From Candidatus Dormiibacterota bacterium (GTDB lineage Bacteria; Acidobacteriota; Polarisedimenticolia; Gp22-AA2): a stretch of 64,000 nt of DNA. The position numbers were made by a program, and so were the translations under genes. A model generated the notes under the pieces. The model saw only the letters and a program-made list of their open reading frames with translations. It was not told the origin of the DNA and ran no database searches. Location: assembly GCA_035635555.1 (NCBI GenBank), contig DASQAT010000046.1, positions 248,001-312,000 of the forward strand, in the 5' to 3' direction. Every line of letters begins with the position of its first letter. Positions within the stretch are counted from its first letter, which is position 1. Of the stretch, positions 10,608-19,719 are shown in pieces.

Positions 10608-12151
10608 GCGCGGACACGGCCGCGGCCCCCGCCGGCAGCGATCTGTCGGAGGCTCCGAAGACGCCGCGGGGATTCTGCTCTCCCGCCGCGCTGGCCGAGC
10701 TCATCCGCGACCTCTATCTGGACGAGAAGACCGGCACGCTTCACCTGTCGCGCAGCGGCGTGGAGAAGAGGATTCTCCTCGATCGCGGCATGATCATGAC
10801 GGCGTCCTCCTCCCTGGCGGACGAGACTCTCGCCGCCGTCCTGGTCGAGCGCGGCTGGATGCAGGCGGAGGAGGCCGAGGCGCTGAAGGGCCTGGACGAT
10901 CGTCAGGTGGGTGAAATCGCCGCGCGCCGGGGGCTCCTGACCTCCCCGATGCTGCAGCAGGCCAACCGCGATCTCGCGCAGTGCATCCTCACCGCCCTGT
11001 TCCGCTGGGACGACATCGAGTACCGGTTCGAGGAGGGACCGGTGACCGCGGGGCTTCTGGAGAGCGACGTTGTCGTCAGCTTCGAGATGATCATCCGGGC
11101 CCTGCGCTCGATGGTCGGATTCGAGTCCATCCGCGAGGCTCTCGTGCGGCAGGATCGGACCCTGCGGCTGTCGGACCAGGTCTATCTCCCGGTCGACCGC
11201 CTGACGCTGGCGCCCATCGAAGGGTTCCTCCTCTCACGCGTGGACGGTCAGGCGAAGGTTCGCGACGTCCTGGCGCAGATGCCCCAGGCCGACGAGGAGG
11301 CCGCGACGCGGTTCCTGTTCGGACTCCTGATTCTCGGCCTGGTCAATTTCGCCCCTGCGATCTCGGCCGGCCCCCTCAGCTGCCGGGACCTCGTGCGCGG
11401 CGAGGAAGAGAAGAAGAAGCGCGAAGATCGCGAGCGGTCGGAGGTGACGGACTTCTACAGGGTGGCCCAGCAGGGGACGCCTCAGACGATCCTCGGGATC
11501 ACCGAGGAGGCGACCCAGGAGCGCGTGAAGACGGCCTACCTCGAGCGCAAGGAGCGATTCCAGCCCGCGCGTTTCATGAAAAAGGTTCAACAGGACCTCC
11601 GGGAAGAGCTGCAGATCATCGAAGCGCGCCTCCTCGAAGCGTTTCTCAAGGTTCGATCGGAGAAGCTGTTCGCGGCCAGGGCCGCGGGGCAGGGGACCGA
11701 GAAGGTGGTCAACCTCGACCTGGAGAGCCTGTCGCTCCGCAAGGAGCTGACCAAGACCGAGAAGCAGTCGATGGAGGAGGAGAAGAGCCGCATGGCCGAG
11801 CAGTTCTTCACCAAGGCCAGGGACTACTTCAAGATGGGGGACTACTTCGACTGCATCCGCTACTGCGAGTTCGCCACGTCGTACAGCGATCGGAACGCCG
11901 CAGTCTTCGGTCTCCTGGGGCAGGCCCTGATGCGCAACCCCGACTACCGGTGGCAGAAGAGGGCGGAAACCGCGTTCCTGCGCGCCGCGGAGCTCGAGCC
12001 GTTCAATCCAGGCCACTTCGTGGCCCTGGGGCATTTCTACGAATCGCACGGGCTCCTGGCCAAGGCCAGGAGGGAGTACGAGAAAACGCTGGAGCTCGTC
12101 CCGACCCACGCCGAGGCCCTGGCGTCGCTCCGCGCTCTCGAGAAGAAATAG
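10604..12151 (+). CDS. DUF4388/J-like/TPR protein of the signalling operon
   Basis: ATG 10604 overlaps the kinase stop by 4 bp (ATGA). Three parts can be seen in 515 aa. The N-terminus (about 20-100) resembles the DUF4388 (PATAN) domain, with L-Y-L-D-E-K-T-G-T-L-H-L and R-I-L-L-D-R-G. Around residue 290-330 a DnaJ-like segment appears (I-L-G-I-T-E-E-A-T-Q-E-R-V-K-T-A-Y), without the catalytic H-P-D tripeptide. The C-terminus has TPR-like helices (A-R-D-Y-F-K-M-G-D-Y-F-D-C, A-R-R-E-Y-E-K-T-L-E-L). DUF4388 proteins are often found with receiver domains in other bacteria, so an adaptor or output role for the two-component genes upstream is plausible but unproven. Confidence 0.8.
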   Translation: MSADTAAAPAGSDLSEAPKTPRGFCSPAALAELIRDLYLDEKTGTLHLSRSGVEKRILLDRGMIMTASSSLADETLAAVLVERGWMQAEEAEALKGLDDRQVGEIAARRGLLTSPMLQQANRDLAQCILTALFRWDDIEYRFEEGPVTAGLLESDVVVSFEMIIRALRSMVGFESIREALVRQDRTLRLSDQVYLPVDRLTLAPIEGFLLSRVDGQAKVRDVLAQMPQADEEAATRFLFGLLILGLVNFAPAISAGPLSCRDLVRGEEEKKKREDRERSEVTDFYRVAQQGTPQTILGITEEATQERVKTAYLERKERFQPARFMKKVQQDLREELQIIEARLLEAFLKVRSEKLFAARAAGQGTEKVVNLDLESLSLRKELTKTEKQSMEEEKSRMAEQFFTKARDYFKMGDYFDCIRYCEFATSYSDRNAAVFGLLGQALMRNPDYRWQKRAETAFLRAAELEPFNPGHFVALGHFYESHGLLAKARREYEKTLELVPTHAEALASLRALEKK

Positions 12152-12188
12152 ACCGACCCCCTCCCCGAAACCCTTGTCCCCCGCACAA

Positions 12189-12216
12189 TTGACAAAGATC
12201 TCCTGCGTGCTATAAT
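12189..12216 (+). promoter_or_regulatory. near-consensus sigma-70 promoter of the yceD-rpmF-fab operon
   Basis: TTGACA (12189-12194), 16-bp spacer, TATAAT (12211-12216). Both hexamers match the consensus perfectly. It lies 27 bp before the yceD start and is the only promoter-like sequence seen ahead of the fatty-acid genes. Confidence 0.8.
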
Positions 12217-12242
12217 GCGCCGTCCGCCTGGACCGAACCGTC

Positions 12243-12758
12243 ATGTACATAGAAACAAAGGAGATAGGGCCCGAGGGGCTGTCGATCGGGCGCTCGGTAG
12301 AAGGGTTTCGGCTTCCTTCCGGAGAGGCCGAAGGGATCCAGGTCGATTCGGTGCATCTGAGCGGCGAGCTGAGCAAGCGCGAGGACGGCCTGTCGTTCTC
12401 CGGCCGGATCAGCGCGTCGGCCCATCTCTCCTGCAGCAGGTGCCTGGAGGAGTACTCGCTTCCCCTCGATCTGCCGTTCGACCTGTTCTACACGACCGTA
12501 CCGGACGGGGCGGCGGGAGAGAGGAATCGGATCGACGACGACATGGTCACCCGCGTCCACTATGACGGTGCACGGATCGATCTCGGCACGCTCCTGTCCG
12601 AGCAGGTGTATCTTGGTCTGCCGCTCAAACCGCTGTGCCGCCCGGATTGCCTCGGTCTCTGTGCCCGTTGCGGGACCAATCTCAATGGCGGCGACTGCGC
12701 CTGCGCGGAGCAGAGGACCGAGGATCCTCGTCTCCGGGTCCTGAAGAACCTCCTCTAG
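12243..12758 (+). CDS. yceD: YceD/DUF177 family protein
   Basis: A 171-aa member of the YceD (DUF177) family, which in other bacteria is almost always encoded next to rpmF and has been linked to 23S rRNA accumulation. Cys residues suited to binding metal are seen: C-S-R-C-L-E-E-Y near residue 58-61, and C-R-P-D-C-L-G-L-C-A-R-C-G near residues 135-147. The middle has the family's G-A-R-I-D-L-G-T-L-L-S-E-Q motif. No ribosome-binding site stands out before ATG 12243. It begins the operon with rpmF and the fatty-acid genes. The molecular role is not established. Confidence 0.9.
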   Translation: MYIETKEIGPEGLSIGRSVEGFRLPSGEAEGIQVDSVHLSGELSKREDGLSFSGRISASAHLSCSRCLEEYSLPLDLPFDLFYTTVPDGAAGERNRIDDDMVTRVHYDGARIDLGTLLSEQVYLGLPLKPLCRPDCLGLCARCGTNLNGGDCACAEQRTEDPRLRVLKNLL

Positions 12759-12781
12759 AGACACAGGGAAGGAACGCTCGC

Positions 12782-12964
12782 ATGCCGAATCCGAAACGCC
12801 GTCACTCGCGCGCGCGCCGCGACAAGAGACGCGCCCACGACGCTCTCACTCGTCCGATCCTTTCGAAATGCCCCAACTGCCAGGAGGACAAGCTGCCGCA
12901 CCGGGTCTGCCCTCATTGCGGGTTCTACAAGGGAAGGGAAGTCATCGAGGTCGGCGAGATCTAG
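12782..12964 (+). CDS. rpmF: 50S ribosomal protein L32
   Basis: A 60-aa basic protein beginning M-P-N-P-K-R-R-H-S and containing the zinc-ribbon cysteines C-P-N-C and C-P-H-C-G. Both CxxC pairs are intact, so this is the zinc-binding form of L32. Length and N-terminus match the family. GGAAGGA lies just upstream of the ATG. The yceD-rpmF-plsX-fab order is conserved in many bacteria and couples ribosome and lipid gene expression. Confidence 0.97.
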   Translation: MPNPKRRHSRARRDKRRAHDALTRPILSKCPNCQEDKLPHRVCPHCGFYKGREVIEVGEI

Positions 12965-13073
12965 GACGGGGTTCGGACGTCCGCACCGCCGGCCCGCACG
13001 AGCCGCCTCACCACCGCCGGCCGGTCTTCCAGCCAGGTCCGTTCCGGCGCACGCGTCCGGGAAGGGTGCACAC

Positions 13074-14144
13074 GTGGAGATGTCGATCGCCATCGACGCG
13101 ATGGGAGGCGATTTCGCCCCCTCGAATCCCGTGGCCGGCGCGGTCCTGGCGGCGCGTGAATACGGGGCGCGGCTCATTCTGGTGGGCCGGAGTGAGGCGA
13201 TCGAGTCCGAGCTCGCGAAGCATCGCGCCCGCGGGCTGCCGATCGAGATCGTCCACGCCAGCGAAGTCGTCGAGATGCACGAGTCGCCCGTCACCGCCTT
13301 CCGGAGAAAGAAGGACTCCTCCATCCGCATCGCCGCGACCCTGGTGCGCGATGGGCGCGCGGCGGGAGTGGTCAGCGCCGGGAACACGGGGGCGGTGATG
13401 ACCACCGTCAAGATGATCTGCGGCGTCCTGGAGGGGGTGGAGCGGCCCGCCCTGTGCGCGGTCGTTCCGAACCTCAAGGGACCGTCGGTCTGGCTCGATG
13501 TCGGCGCCAACATCGACTGCAGACCGGAGCACCTCGTGCAGTTCGCCGTGATGGGGCACCTCTACGCCCGCGAAGCGCTCGGTGTTGCGAACCCCAGGGT
13601 CGGTCTGATGAGCATCGGCGAGGAGGACAGCAAGGGAAACGAAGTCACGCGGGAAGCGTTTCGCGCCCTCAAGGAGGCTCCTCTCAACTTCATCGGCAAC
13701 GTCGAGGGTCGGGATATCTTCAACGGCAAGGCGGACGTGATCGTCTGCGACGGGTTCATCGGGAACGTTTCCCTCAAGGCCGTCGAAAGCGCCGCGGAGG
13801 CGATCCTTCATTTCATGAAGGAGGAAATCGCCAAGTCGTCGCTGGCCAAGGTGGGTTACTTCCTGGCGCGCCCGGCGTTTCGCAATTTCCGTAAGAAGGT
13901 CGACTACGCCGAGTACGGGGGCGTGCCGCTCCTCGGCGTGCGGGCGGCGGCGATCATCTGTCACGGCGGCTCGTCCGTGCGGGCCATCAAGAACGCCGTG
14001 CGCGTGACGCAGGATTTCGTGAGGAACCGGGTGAATGATCGCATCCACGACGAGATCCTCAGGATGACTGCGAGCCGCGGCGTGGGCGGCGGGATCCACG
14101 CCGCCGGCGACATGAAGCTGGGGAGTCTCGATGACGCGCGGTGA
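13074..14144 (+). CDS. plsX: phosphate acyltransferase PlsX
   Basis: PlsX converts acyl-ACP and phosphate to acyl-phosphate, the acyl donor for PlsY in phospholipid synthesis. Family marks are I-A-I-D-A-M-G-G-D at the start, V-S-A-G-N-T-G-A at about residue 100, L-D-V-G-A-N near 143, and D-G-F-I-G-N-V-x-L-K near 224. 356 aa is about standard. GTG 13074 has GAAGGG upstream at suitable spacing; ATG 13080 is an alternative two codons in. Its 3' end overlaps fabH by 14 bp, which suggests coupled translation. Confidence 0.95.
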   Translation: MEMSIAIDAMGGDFAPSNPVAGAVLAAREYGARLILVGRSEAIESELAKHRARGLPIEIVHASEVVEMHESPVTAFRRKKDSSIRIAATLVRDGRAAGVVSAGNTGAVMTTVKMICGVLEGVERPALCAVVPNLKGPSVWLDVGANIDCRPEHLVQFAVMGHLYAREALGVANPRVGLMSIGEEDSKGNEVTREAFRALKEAPLNFIGNVEGRDIFNGKADVIVCDGFIGNVSLKAVESAAEAILHFMKEEIAKSSLAKVGYFLARPAFRNFRKKVDYAEYGGVPLLGVRAAAIICHGGSSVRAIKNAVRVTQDFVRNRVNDRIHDEILRMTASRGVGGGIHAAGDMKLGSLDDAR

Positions 14145-15129
14145 GAGGCGAGCCATGATCCGGGGCACGGGCTCGTCCCTGCCGGCGCGTGTCCTGACGA
14201 ACGCCGACCTGGAGAGGATGGTGGATACTTCGGACGAGTGGATCATCTCGCGCACCGGAATCCGCGAGCGACGCATCGCGCAGGACGACGAATACATGTC
14301 GCAATTCGCGACGCGGGCCGCGGAGGCGGCGCTCCAGGCGGCCGGTCTTCCGGCCTCGGAGGTCGACCTGATCATCTGCGCGACCGTCACCCCCGACATG
14401 CCGATCCCCGCGACGGCCTGCATCGTCCAGAACAATCTGGGGGCGACCGGGGCCGCCGCCTTCGACCTGGCCGCGGGGTGCTCCGGCTTCATCTACGCGC
14501 TGGCCGTCGCCGACCGCTTCGTGACCACGGGAGACTACCGCGCCGTCCTGGTCATCGGGGCGGAACTCCTGTCGAAGTACACCGACTGGCGCGATCGGAC
14601 GACGTGCGTCCTGTTCGGCGACGGCGCGGGGGCCGTGGTCCTGACACCCGGCGCGGCCCCTTACGGGGTGCTGGCGTCCGAGATGCACGCCGACGGCGGC
14701 ATGGCGGACTTCATCTACGTCCCGGCCGGCGGCACGCGCGAACCGGCGTCGGAACGGAGCGTGACCGAGAGACGCCACTTCATCCGCATGCGCGGCAACG
14801 AAACGTTCAAAATGGCGGTCCGCTCGATGGAGGAAGCCTCCCGCGCGGTGCTCGAGAAGGCCGGTCTCGCTCCCGCCGACGTCAACCTGTTCATCCCGCA
14901 CCAGGCGAACCGCCGGATCATCGACGCCGTGGGCAGTCGCCTCGGCCTGCGGGAGGACCAGGTCTATGTGAACATCGAGCGCGTCGGCAACACCTCGGCG
15001 GCGTCGATCCCCGTGGCCCTGGATGAAGCCGTGCGCAAGGGGCTCGTCCACAAGGGGGACAACCTTCTCTTCGCGGCGTTCGGCACCGGATTGACCTGGG
15101 GCGCGGCCGTCTGCAAGTGGGGCTGGTGA
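14131..15129 (+). CDS. fabH: 3-oxoacyl-ACP synthase III (FabH)
   Basis: FabH starts fatty-acid synthesis by condensing an acyl-CoA primer with malonyl-ACP. The triad is complete: Cys117 in A-A-G-C-S-G-F, His in P-H-Q-A-N-R-R, and Asn in G-N-T-S-A-A-S. The N-terminal R-x-G-I-R-E-R-R motif of the family is present near residue 50. 332 aa is normal. The ATG overlaps the end of plsX. A second in-frame ATG at codon 9 (M-I-R-G-T-G-S) corresponds to where many FabH proteins start. Confidence 0.95.
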   Translation: MTRGERRAMIRGTGSSLPARVLTNADLERMVDTSDEWIISRTGIRERRIAQDDEYMSQFATRAAEAALQAAGLPASEVDLIICATVTPDMPIPATACIVQNNLGATGAAAFDLAAGCSGFIYALAVADRFVTTGDYRAVLVIGAELLSKYTDWRDRTTCVLFGDGAGAVVLTPGAAPYGVLASEMHADGGMADFIYVPAGGTREPASERSVTERRHFIRMRGNETFKMAVRSMEEASRAVLEKAGLAPADVNLFIPHQANRRIIDAVGSRLGLREDQVYVNIERVGNTSAASIPVALDEAVRKGLVHKGDNLLFAAFGTGLTWGAAVCKWGW

Positions 15130-16103
15130 GCTCCGTCCGGGGGGTGGCCCTGCTGTTCCCGGGCCAGGGATCCCAGAGCGTGGGGATGGGGCGATCCCTC
15201 TACGAGACGGAGCCGGCGGCGCGCGACCTCTTCGATCGCGCCGACCGGGCCCTGGGCTTTCCGCTCACCCGGACCTGTTTCGAGGGCCCGGAGGAGACCC
15301 TGAAGCTCACGGCCGTCACGCAGCCCGCGCTCCTGACGGCGAGCGTCGCCGGTTTTGCGGCGCTGCGCGCGCACGCCCCCGGCGGCCTGCGGGATTCGAT
15401 CGTGTGCGCCGCGGGGCATTCGCTCGGAGAGTACTCGGCGCTCGTCGCGGCAGGGGCGCTCGAGTTCGAGGACGCGCTCGTGACCGTGCGACGTCGCGGA
15501 GAGTACATGCAGGAGGCGGTGCCTGTCGGCGCCGGGGCGATGGCCGCCGTCCTGGGCCTGCCTCTGGAGCAGGTGGAGTCGTTGTGCCGCGACGCGTCGG
15601 ATGGCGAGGTCCTTGCGCCGGCCAACCTGAACGCGCCGGACCAGACCGTCGTTGCCGGGAGCGCGGCGGCCGTGGAGCGGCTGGCCGTCCTGGGCAGGAA
15701 GCGTGGCGCGAAGAGAATCGTCCTCCTCCCGGTCAGCGCACCGTTTCATTGTGAACTGATGGCGCCGGCCCGCGAGCGTCTGGCCGTAGACTTGAAGAAT
15801 CTGCCGTTCCGGGACGCGGAACTCCCGGTGGTCCTGAACGTGACCGCGCAGCCGGAGACCCGGGCCGCCGCCTTGCGGGCCGCTCTCGTCGACCAGGTCA
15901 CCCGGCCGGTGCGCTGGGTCGAGAGCGTCCTGAAGATCAAGGAGATGGGAGCGGAGCTCATGCTCGAGGTCGGTCCGGGGCGCGTGCTCTCCGGTCTGGT
16001 CAGACGGACCATCCCCGGCTCGGCGCCCCTGAACGTGGAGGACCAGGCGACGCTCCTGAAGACCTGCGCCGAGCTCGAACACGCGGGGGAACGGACGGAA
16101 TGA
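15126..16103 (+). CDS. fabD: malonyl-CoA:ACP transacylase (FabD)
   Basis: Transfers malonyl groups from CoA to ACP for chain elongation. The N-terminal L-L-F-P-G-Q-G-S-Q, the nucleophile Ser99 in G-H-S-L-G-E-Y, and the catalytic His in V-S-A-P-F-H-C are all present. Start: GTG 15126 overlaps the fabH stop (GTGA), matching the 4-bp junction style of this operon; GTG 15117 is an in-frame alternative. 325 aa is slightly longer than usual, with no extra domain seen. Confidence 0.94.
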   Translation: MSSVRGVALLFPGQGSQSVGMGRSLYETEPAARDLFDRADRALGFPLTRTCFEGPEETLKLTAVTQPALLTASVAGFAALRAHAPGGLRDSIVCAAGHSLGEYSALVAAGALEFEDALVTVRRRGEYMQEAVPVGAGAMAAVLGLPLEQVESLCRDASDGEVLAPANLNAPDQTVVAGSAAAVERLAVLGRKRGAKRIVLLPVSAPFHCELMAPARERLAVDLKNLPFRDAELPVVLNVTAQPETRAAALRAALVDQVTRPVRWVESVLKIKEMGAELMLEVGPGRVLSGLVRRTIPGSAPLNVEDQATLLKTCAELEHAGERTE

Positions 16104-16849
16104 GCGGGGACGAGCTCAAGGAGCGCGTCAGCTTCGTCACGGGCGCGTCGCGGGGCATCGGACGTGCCATCGCGCTGGAGCTGGCGTCGAGGGGATCCGA
16201 TCTGGTCCTCCTGGCCCGCGGCATGGACGATCTTCAGCGCGTCGCCCGGGAGTGCGAGGGCCGGGGGGCGCGTTGCCGGGCGATCGCCATCGACCTCGCG
16301 GACGCGGCCTCGATCTCCGCCGCCGCGGGGGATGCTCTGAAGGCCTTCGGCCGCGTCGATCATCTGGTGAACAATGCCGGGATCACGTGCGACGGGCTCC
16401 TCCTCAGGATGAAGCGGGCGGACTGGGACCGGGTCCTCACGGTCAATCTGACCGGCGCGTTCGAGATGACGCGCGCGGTCCTGCCCGCGATGGTGCGGGC
16501 CCGCTACGGCCGCATCGTCAACGTCAGCTCGGTCGTCGGTCTCATGGGCAATCCCGGGCAGGCGAATTACTGCGCGTCCAAGGCCGGGCTGATCGGTTTC
16601 ACGAAATCCCTGGCGCGGGAAGTGGCGTCGAGGTCGATCACGGTGAACGCGGTGGCCCCCGGCTTCATCGACACCGACATGACCCGGGCGCTGGCGCCGG
16701 AGGCCCGCGAAACGATGTCGGACCACATCCCGGCCGGCCGGCTGGGGACGGCCGAAGACGTGGCGTCGGGCGTGGCGTTTCTCCTCACGCCAGGCGCCTC
16801 CTACATCACCGGCGAGGTGCTCAACATCAGCGGCGGTCTTTACATGTGA
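16100..16849 (+). CDS. fabG: 3-oxoacyl-ACP reductase (FabG)
   Basis: A short-chain dehydrogenase that reduces 3-oxoacyl-ACP with NADPH. It shows the cofactor motif T-G-A-S-R-G-I-G (residues 14-21), N-N-A-G near 92, the catalytic Ser in N-V-S-S-V and the Y-x-x-x-K pair in Y-C-A-S-K. The C-terminal sequence G-x-x-x-Y-I-T-G-E-V-L-N-I-S-G-G is typical of FabG. 249 aa. ATG overlaps the fabD stop by 4 bp. Confidence 0.95.
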   Translation: MSGDELKERVSFVTGASRGIGRAIALELASRGSDLVLLARGMDDLQRVARECEGRGARCRAIAIDLADAASISAAAGDALKAFGRVDHLVNNAGITCDGLLLRMKRADWDRVLTVNLTGAFEMTRAVLPAMVRARYGRIVNVSSVVGLMGNPGQANYCASKAGLIGFTKSLAREVASRSITVNAVAPGFIDTDMTRALAPEARETMSDHIPAGRLGTAEDVASGVAFLLTPGASYITGEVLNISGGLYM

Positions 16850-16954
16850 ATGGGGGCGAACAATAATCAGCCTGCCGTTCCGGCGTCAAACGAAGGCCCG
16901 GACGGCGCAGACAGGAACAGGGCATTCGAGGGCGTCCCGCATGGAGGGGAGCAG

Positions 16955-17191
16955 ATGGCGCAGAACATCGAGGAGAAGGTCAAAGGCATCATCGTCGAGC
17001 AGCTGGGCGTCGACCCCGAGGAGGTGACGACGGAGGCCTCCTTCGTGAACGATCTGGGGGCGGACTCGCTCGACACGGTCGAGCTGGTCATGGCGCTGGA
17101 GGAGGCGTTCAAGATCGAGATCAGCGACGAGGACGCCGAGAAGATCCACACGGTCGGAGACGCCATCAAGTACATCCAGACCCACGCCTGA
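16955..17191 (+). CDS. acpP: acyl carrier protein
   Basis: A 78-aa acidic four-helix carrier. Ser38 in [10 protein letters not shown] is the phosphopantetheine attachment site. ATG 16955 is preceded by GGAGGGG at ideal spacing. The frame is open 35 codons further upstream to an ATG at 16850 directly after fabG, but that extension looks nothing like ACP and lacks a ribosome-binding site. Confidence 0.97.
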   Translation: MAQNIEEKVKGIIVEQLGVDPEEVTTEASFVNDLGADSLDTVELVMALEEAFKIEISDEDAEKIHTVGDAIKYIQTHA

Positions 17192-17216
17192 GGCCCGGCA
17201 GCAGGGGCGAACCGAC

Positions 17217-18458
17217 ATGGACAGGCGCGTCGTCATCACGGGGGTGGGCATGGTCTCACCCCTGGGGATAGGTAATCGGGAGAACTGGCAGGCGCTGCTC
17301 GAAGGGCGAAGCGGGATCGGTCCGATCACCCGATTCGACGCGAGCGACTATGCCTGCCGCATCGCCGGAGAGGTCAAGGGATTCAATCCCGAAGACTGGG
17401 TCCCGAAGAAAGATGTCAAGAAGATGGATCTCTTCATCCATTACGCCATGGCCGCGGCGGAGATCGCCATGCGGGACGCCGGCTTCCAGGTCGAGGCGTC
17501 GGAAGCGGACCGGGTCGGCGTGTACATCGGCTCGGGCATCGGCGGGCTCCCTTCGATCGAGCGTCAGCACGCCATCCTGCTGAAAGAGGGTCCGCGCAGA
17601 ATCTCCCCCTTCTTCATCGTCGGTCTGATCGTCAACATGGCGTCGGGGCAGGTCTCGATCCGCTATGGCGCCAAGGGGCCCAACCAGGCGGCGTGCACGG
17701 CCTGCGCGACCGGCACGCACGCCATCGGCGACGCGTTCGAGATCATCAAGCGAGGGGACGCCGACGTCATGATCGCGGGGGGGTGCGAGGGCGTCATCGC
17801 GCCCCTGTGCGTGGGAGGCTTCTCGGCCATGCGCGCGCTGTCCACGCGGAACGACGATCCCGGGGGTGCCTCGCGCCCCTTCGATGCGGACCGCGACGGG
17901 TTCGTGATCAGCGAGGGGGCCGGGATCGTGATTCTCGAAGAGCTCGGACACGCCGTGCGCCGCGACGCCGCCGTGCATGCCGAGGTGGCCGGTTACGGGG
18001 TGTCGGGTGACGCATTTCACGTGTCCGCCCCCTCCGAGGACGGGGACGGACCGGTGCGGGTGATGCGCAGGGCCATCCAGGACGCGGGGATCGATCCGTC
18101 GGCCATCGATTACGTGAACGCCCACGGCACCTCGACCCCGCAGGGGGACGCGGTCGAGACGTGCGCCCTGAAGAAGGTCTTCGGGGATCGGGCGCGCACG
18201 GTGGCCGTGAGCAGCACCAAGTCGATGACCGGACATCTTCTGGGAGGGGCCGGCGGCCTGGAGACCGCGATCGTCGCGCTGGCCATACGCGAGGGGATCG
18301 TCCCACCGACGATCAACTACGTCACGCCCGACCCGGAGTGCGATCTGGACTACGTCCCCAACGAAGCGCGCAGGATGAGGGTCAATTACGCGTTGAACAA
18401 TTCGTTCGGTTTCGGGGGGACGAACGCGGCGCTTGTCTTGAAGAAGCCGGAGGGGTGA
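17217..18458 (+). CDS. fabF: 3-oxoacyl-ACP synthase II (FabF)
   Basis: Elongating condensing enzyme. The Cys-His-His triad is intact: Cys163 in A-C-T-A-C-A-T-G-T-H-A, His in N-A-H-G-T-S-T, and His in S-M-T-G-H-L-L-G-G-A-G. The F-G-F-G-G-T-N-A glycine-rich end is present. 413 aa is standard. It closes the operon; its stop faces that of the GAPDH-like gene 57 bp away. No fabZ, fabI or accB is in this operon. Confidence 0.96.
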   Translation: MDRRVVITGVGMVSPLGIGNRENWQALLEGRSGIGPITRFDASDYACRIAGEVKGFNPEDWVPKKDVKKMDLFIHYAMAAAEIAMRDAGFQVEASEADRVGVYIGSGIGGLPSIERQHAILLKEGPRRISPFFIVGLIVNMASGQVSIRYGAKGPNQAACTACATGTHAIGDAFEIIKRGDADVMIAGGCEGVIAPLCVGGFSAMRALSTRNDDPGGASRPFDADRDGFVISEGAGIVILEELGHAVRRDAAVHAEVAGYGVSGDAFHVSAPSEDGDGPVRVMRRAIQDAGIDPSAIDYVNAHGTSTPQGDAVETCALKKVFGDRARTVAVSSTKSMTGHLLGGAGGLETAIVALAIREGIVPPTINYVTPDPECDLDYVPNEARRMRVNYALNNSFGFGGTNAALVLKKPEG

Positions 18459-18515
18459 TACCGGAGCCCGGGGAAGCCCCCATGGCCCGCGGAGCACCGT
18501 CCCCCCGTCCCGCCC

Positions 18516-19589
18516 TCAGACCTCGTCGAAGATCGAGTCCTTCAGGCAATTCAGCTTCTGTTCGTACGATTCCGGATACAGGAACCAGCACGCCGCGGCC
18601 ACGCTGCTGATGAGCGCGTTCCCGTCCTGCGGGGTGAAGCAGAACCCGACGACCTCGGTGCCACGGTGCACCGCCAGGGTCGGCACGACCAGGACGCCCT
18701 GGTTGAGGATGCGCCCGTAATGGCCGTAGTCACGCCCGAACGAGAACACCGAGTTGGCGGATTGCTTGTACGTGAGCGCCATGCGATCGTCGTTCTTGAT
18801 CCGTTCGAGAATCGCCTCGACCGTTGTCGGCTTCCTGAGCCGGATGTTGAAATGGATCGCGTGCATGTACTGGCTGTTGACCTTGAGGGCCGAGGAGAAC
18901 AAGTCGAGCTCGTGACCCAGGGTGTTGAACAGGTACCATGCGTCGCGTGCGTGATGGGTTCCGAAGCGTTCGTCCTTGTGCCGGTTGACCTGCGGCGAAG
19001 GAACGAACGAGGTGTCCTGGCTGATGTCGTTGGCGCGACGGATGCAGGTGAATCGACCCTCGACAAAGTCGTCGACCCCGCCGGCCCGCAGGCCGATCAG
19101 GTCGATCAGGACCGCCAGGTTGTGCGTGTTGCAGGACACGACCTGGATGTACTGGTCGACGCCCTTCTTCAGCGTGCGATCGTTGATGCCGCGGGCGTAC
19201 ATCTTGCCGAAGCCGAATTCCGAGCCCTGGGCGATGAAGCCCAGCGTGCTGTGCGCGTATTTCTCGTAGATCTCCCTCTTGTTCTGGAGCCCGACGTCGG
19301 AGGGAGTGCAGTCGATCACCACGGTCGCCTGGCGCAGCGCCTCGTGGTGCTCGTAGCCCGGCTCGATGCCGATGTCCCGGAATCCGCGCCGCGCCGAGTC
19401 ATCGCACGCCAGGCGCGCGCCGCGCTTGATCAGGTTGACCACCTTGGATCGATCCGTGAGCAGAGGGGTGCGCTTGTGGAAGGTGACCTCGTCGAAGCCG
19501 AGCAGGTCTTTCCTGTCGGAGAACAGGCCGATGAGGGGCTCCCCGATGGTCCCCGTGCCGATGATGTGGACGACTCTTTTCGAAGCCAT
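18516..19589 (-). CDS. type II (archaeal-type) glyceraldehyde-3-phosphate dehydrogenase-like protein
   Basis: The 357-aa sequence has the layout of the archaeal/type II GAPDH family, not of ordinary bacterial GapA. It opens with a Rossmann motif (G-T-G-T-I-G-E-P), then V-V-I-D-C-T-P-S-D-V-G-L-Q-N-K near residue 105, the nucleophile region V-V-S-C-N-T with Cys153, and later I-R-R-A-N-D and T-H-H-A-R-D, which parallels the S-H-H-A-P-D of archaeal enzymes. The family oxidises glyceraldehyde 3-phosphate; whether this divergent member does so is uncertain. ATG 19589 has GGAGG at 5 nt spacing. It is divergent from hprK, a regulator responding to glycolytic intermediates in other bacteria. Confidence 0.75.
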   Translation of the reverse strand: MASKRVVHIIGTGTIGEPLIGLFSDRKDLLGFDEVTFHKRTPLLTDRSKVVNLIKRGARLACDDSARRGFRDIGIEPGYEHHEALRQATVVIDCTPSDVGLQNKREIYEKYAHSTLGFIAQGSEFGFGKMYARGINDRTLKKGVDQYIQVVSCNTHNLAVLIDLIGLRAGGVDDFVEGRFTCIRRANDISQDTSFVPSPQVNRHKDERFGTHHARDAWYLFNTLGHELDLFSSALKVNSQYMHAIHFNIRLRKPTTVEAILERIKNDDRMALTYKQSANSVFSFGRDYGHYGRILNQGVLVVPTLAVHRGTEVVGFCFTPQDGNALISSVAAACWFLYPESYEQKLNCLKDSIFDEV

Positions 19590-19635
19590 CGCGGCCTCCG
19601 GATACGTCGGGCAGGAACTCCCGCTTCCACCGCGA

Positions 19636-19664
19636 AACATATCATTCCGCAGCGGGGCGGTCAA
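19636..19664 (-). promoter_or_regulatory. promoter of the GAPDH-like gene
   Basis: On the minus strand: TTGACC (19664-19659), 17-bp spacer, TATGTT (19641-19636). It leaves a leader of about 40 nt including the GGAGG site. Confidence 0.6.
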
Positions 19665-19719
19665 TGCGGGACATTCCGGCCACCCCCAAGGCCTCGACAG
19701 CCGTCCCGGCGGCTCTTTC

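Noticed and set aside
16850-16954. 35-codon N-terminal extension of acyl carrier protein
   Set aside because: The extension has no ACP similarity, whereas ATG 16955 has a strong ribosome-binding site and gives a standard 78-aa ACP.
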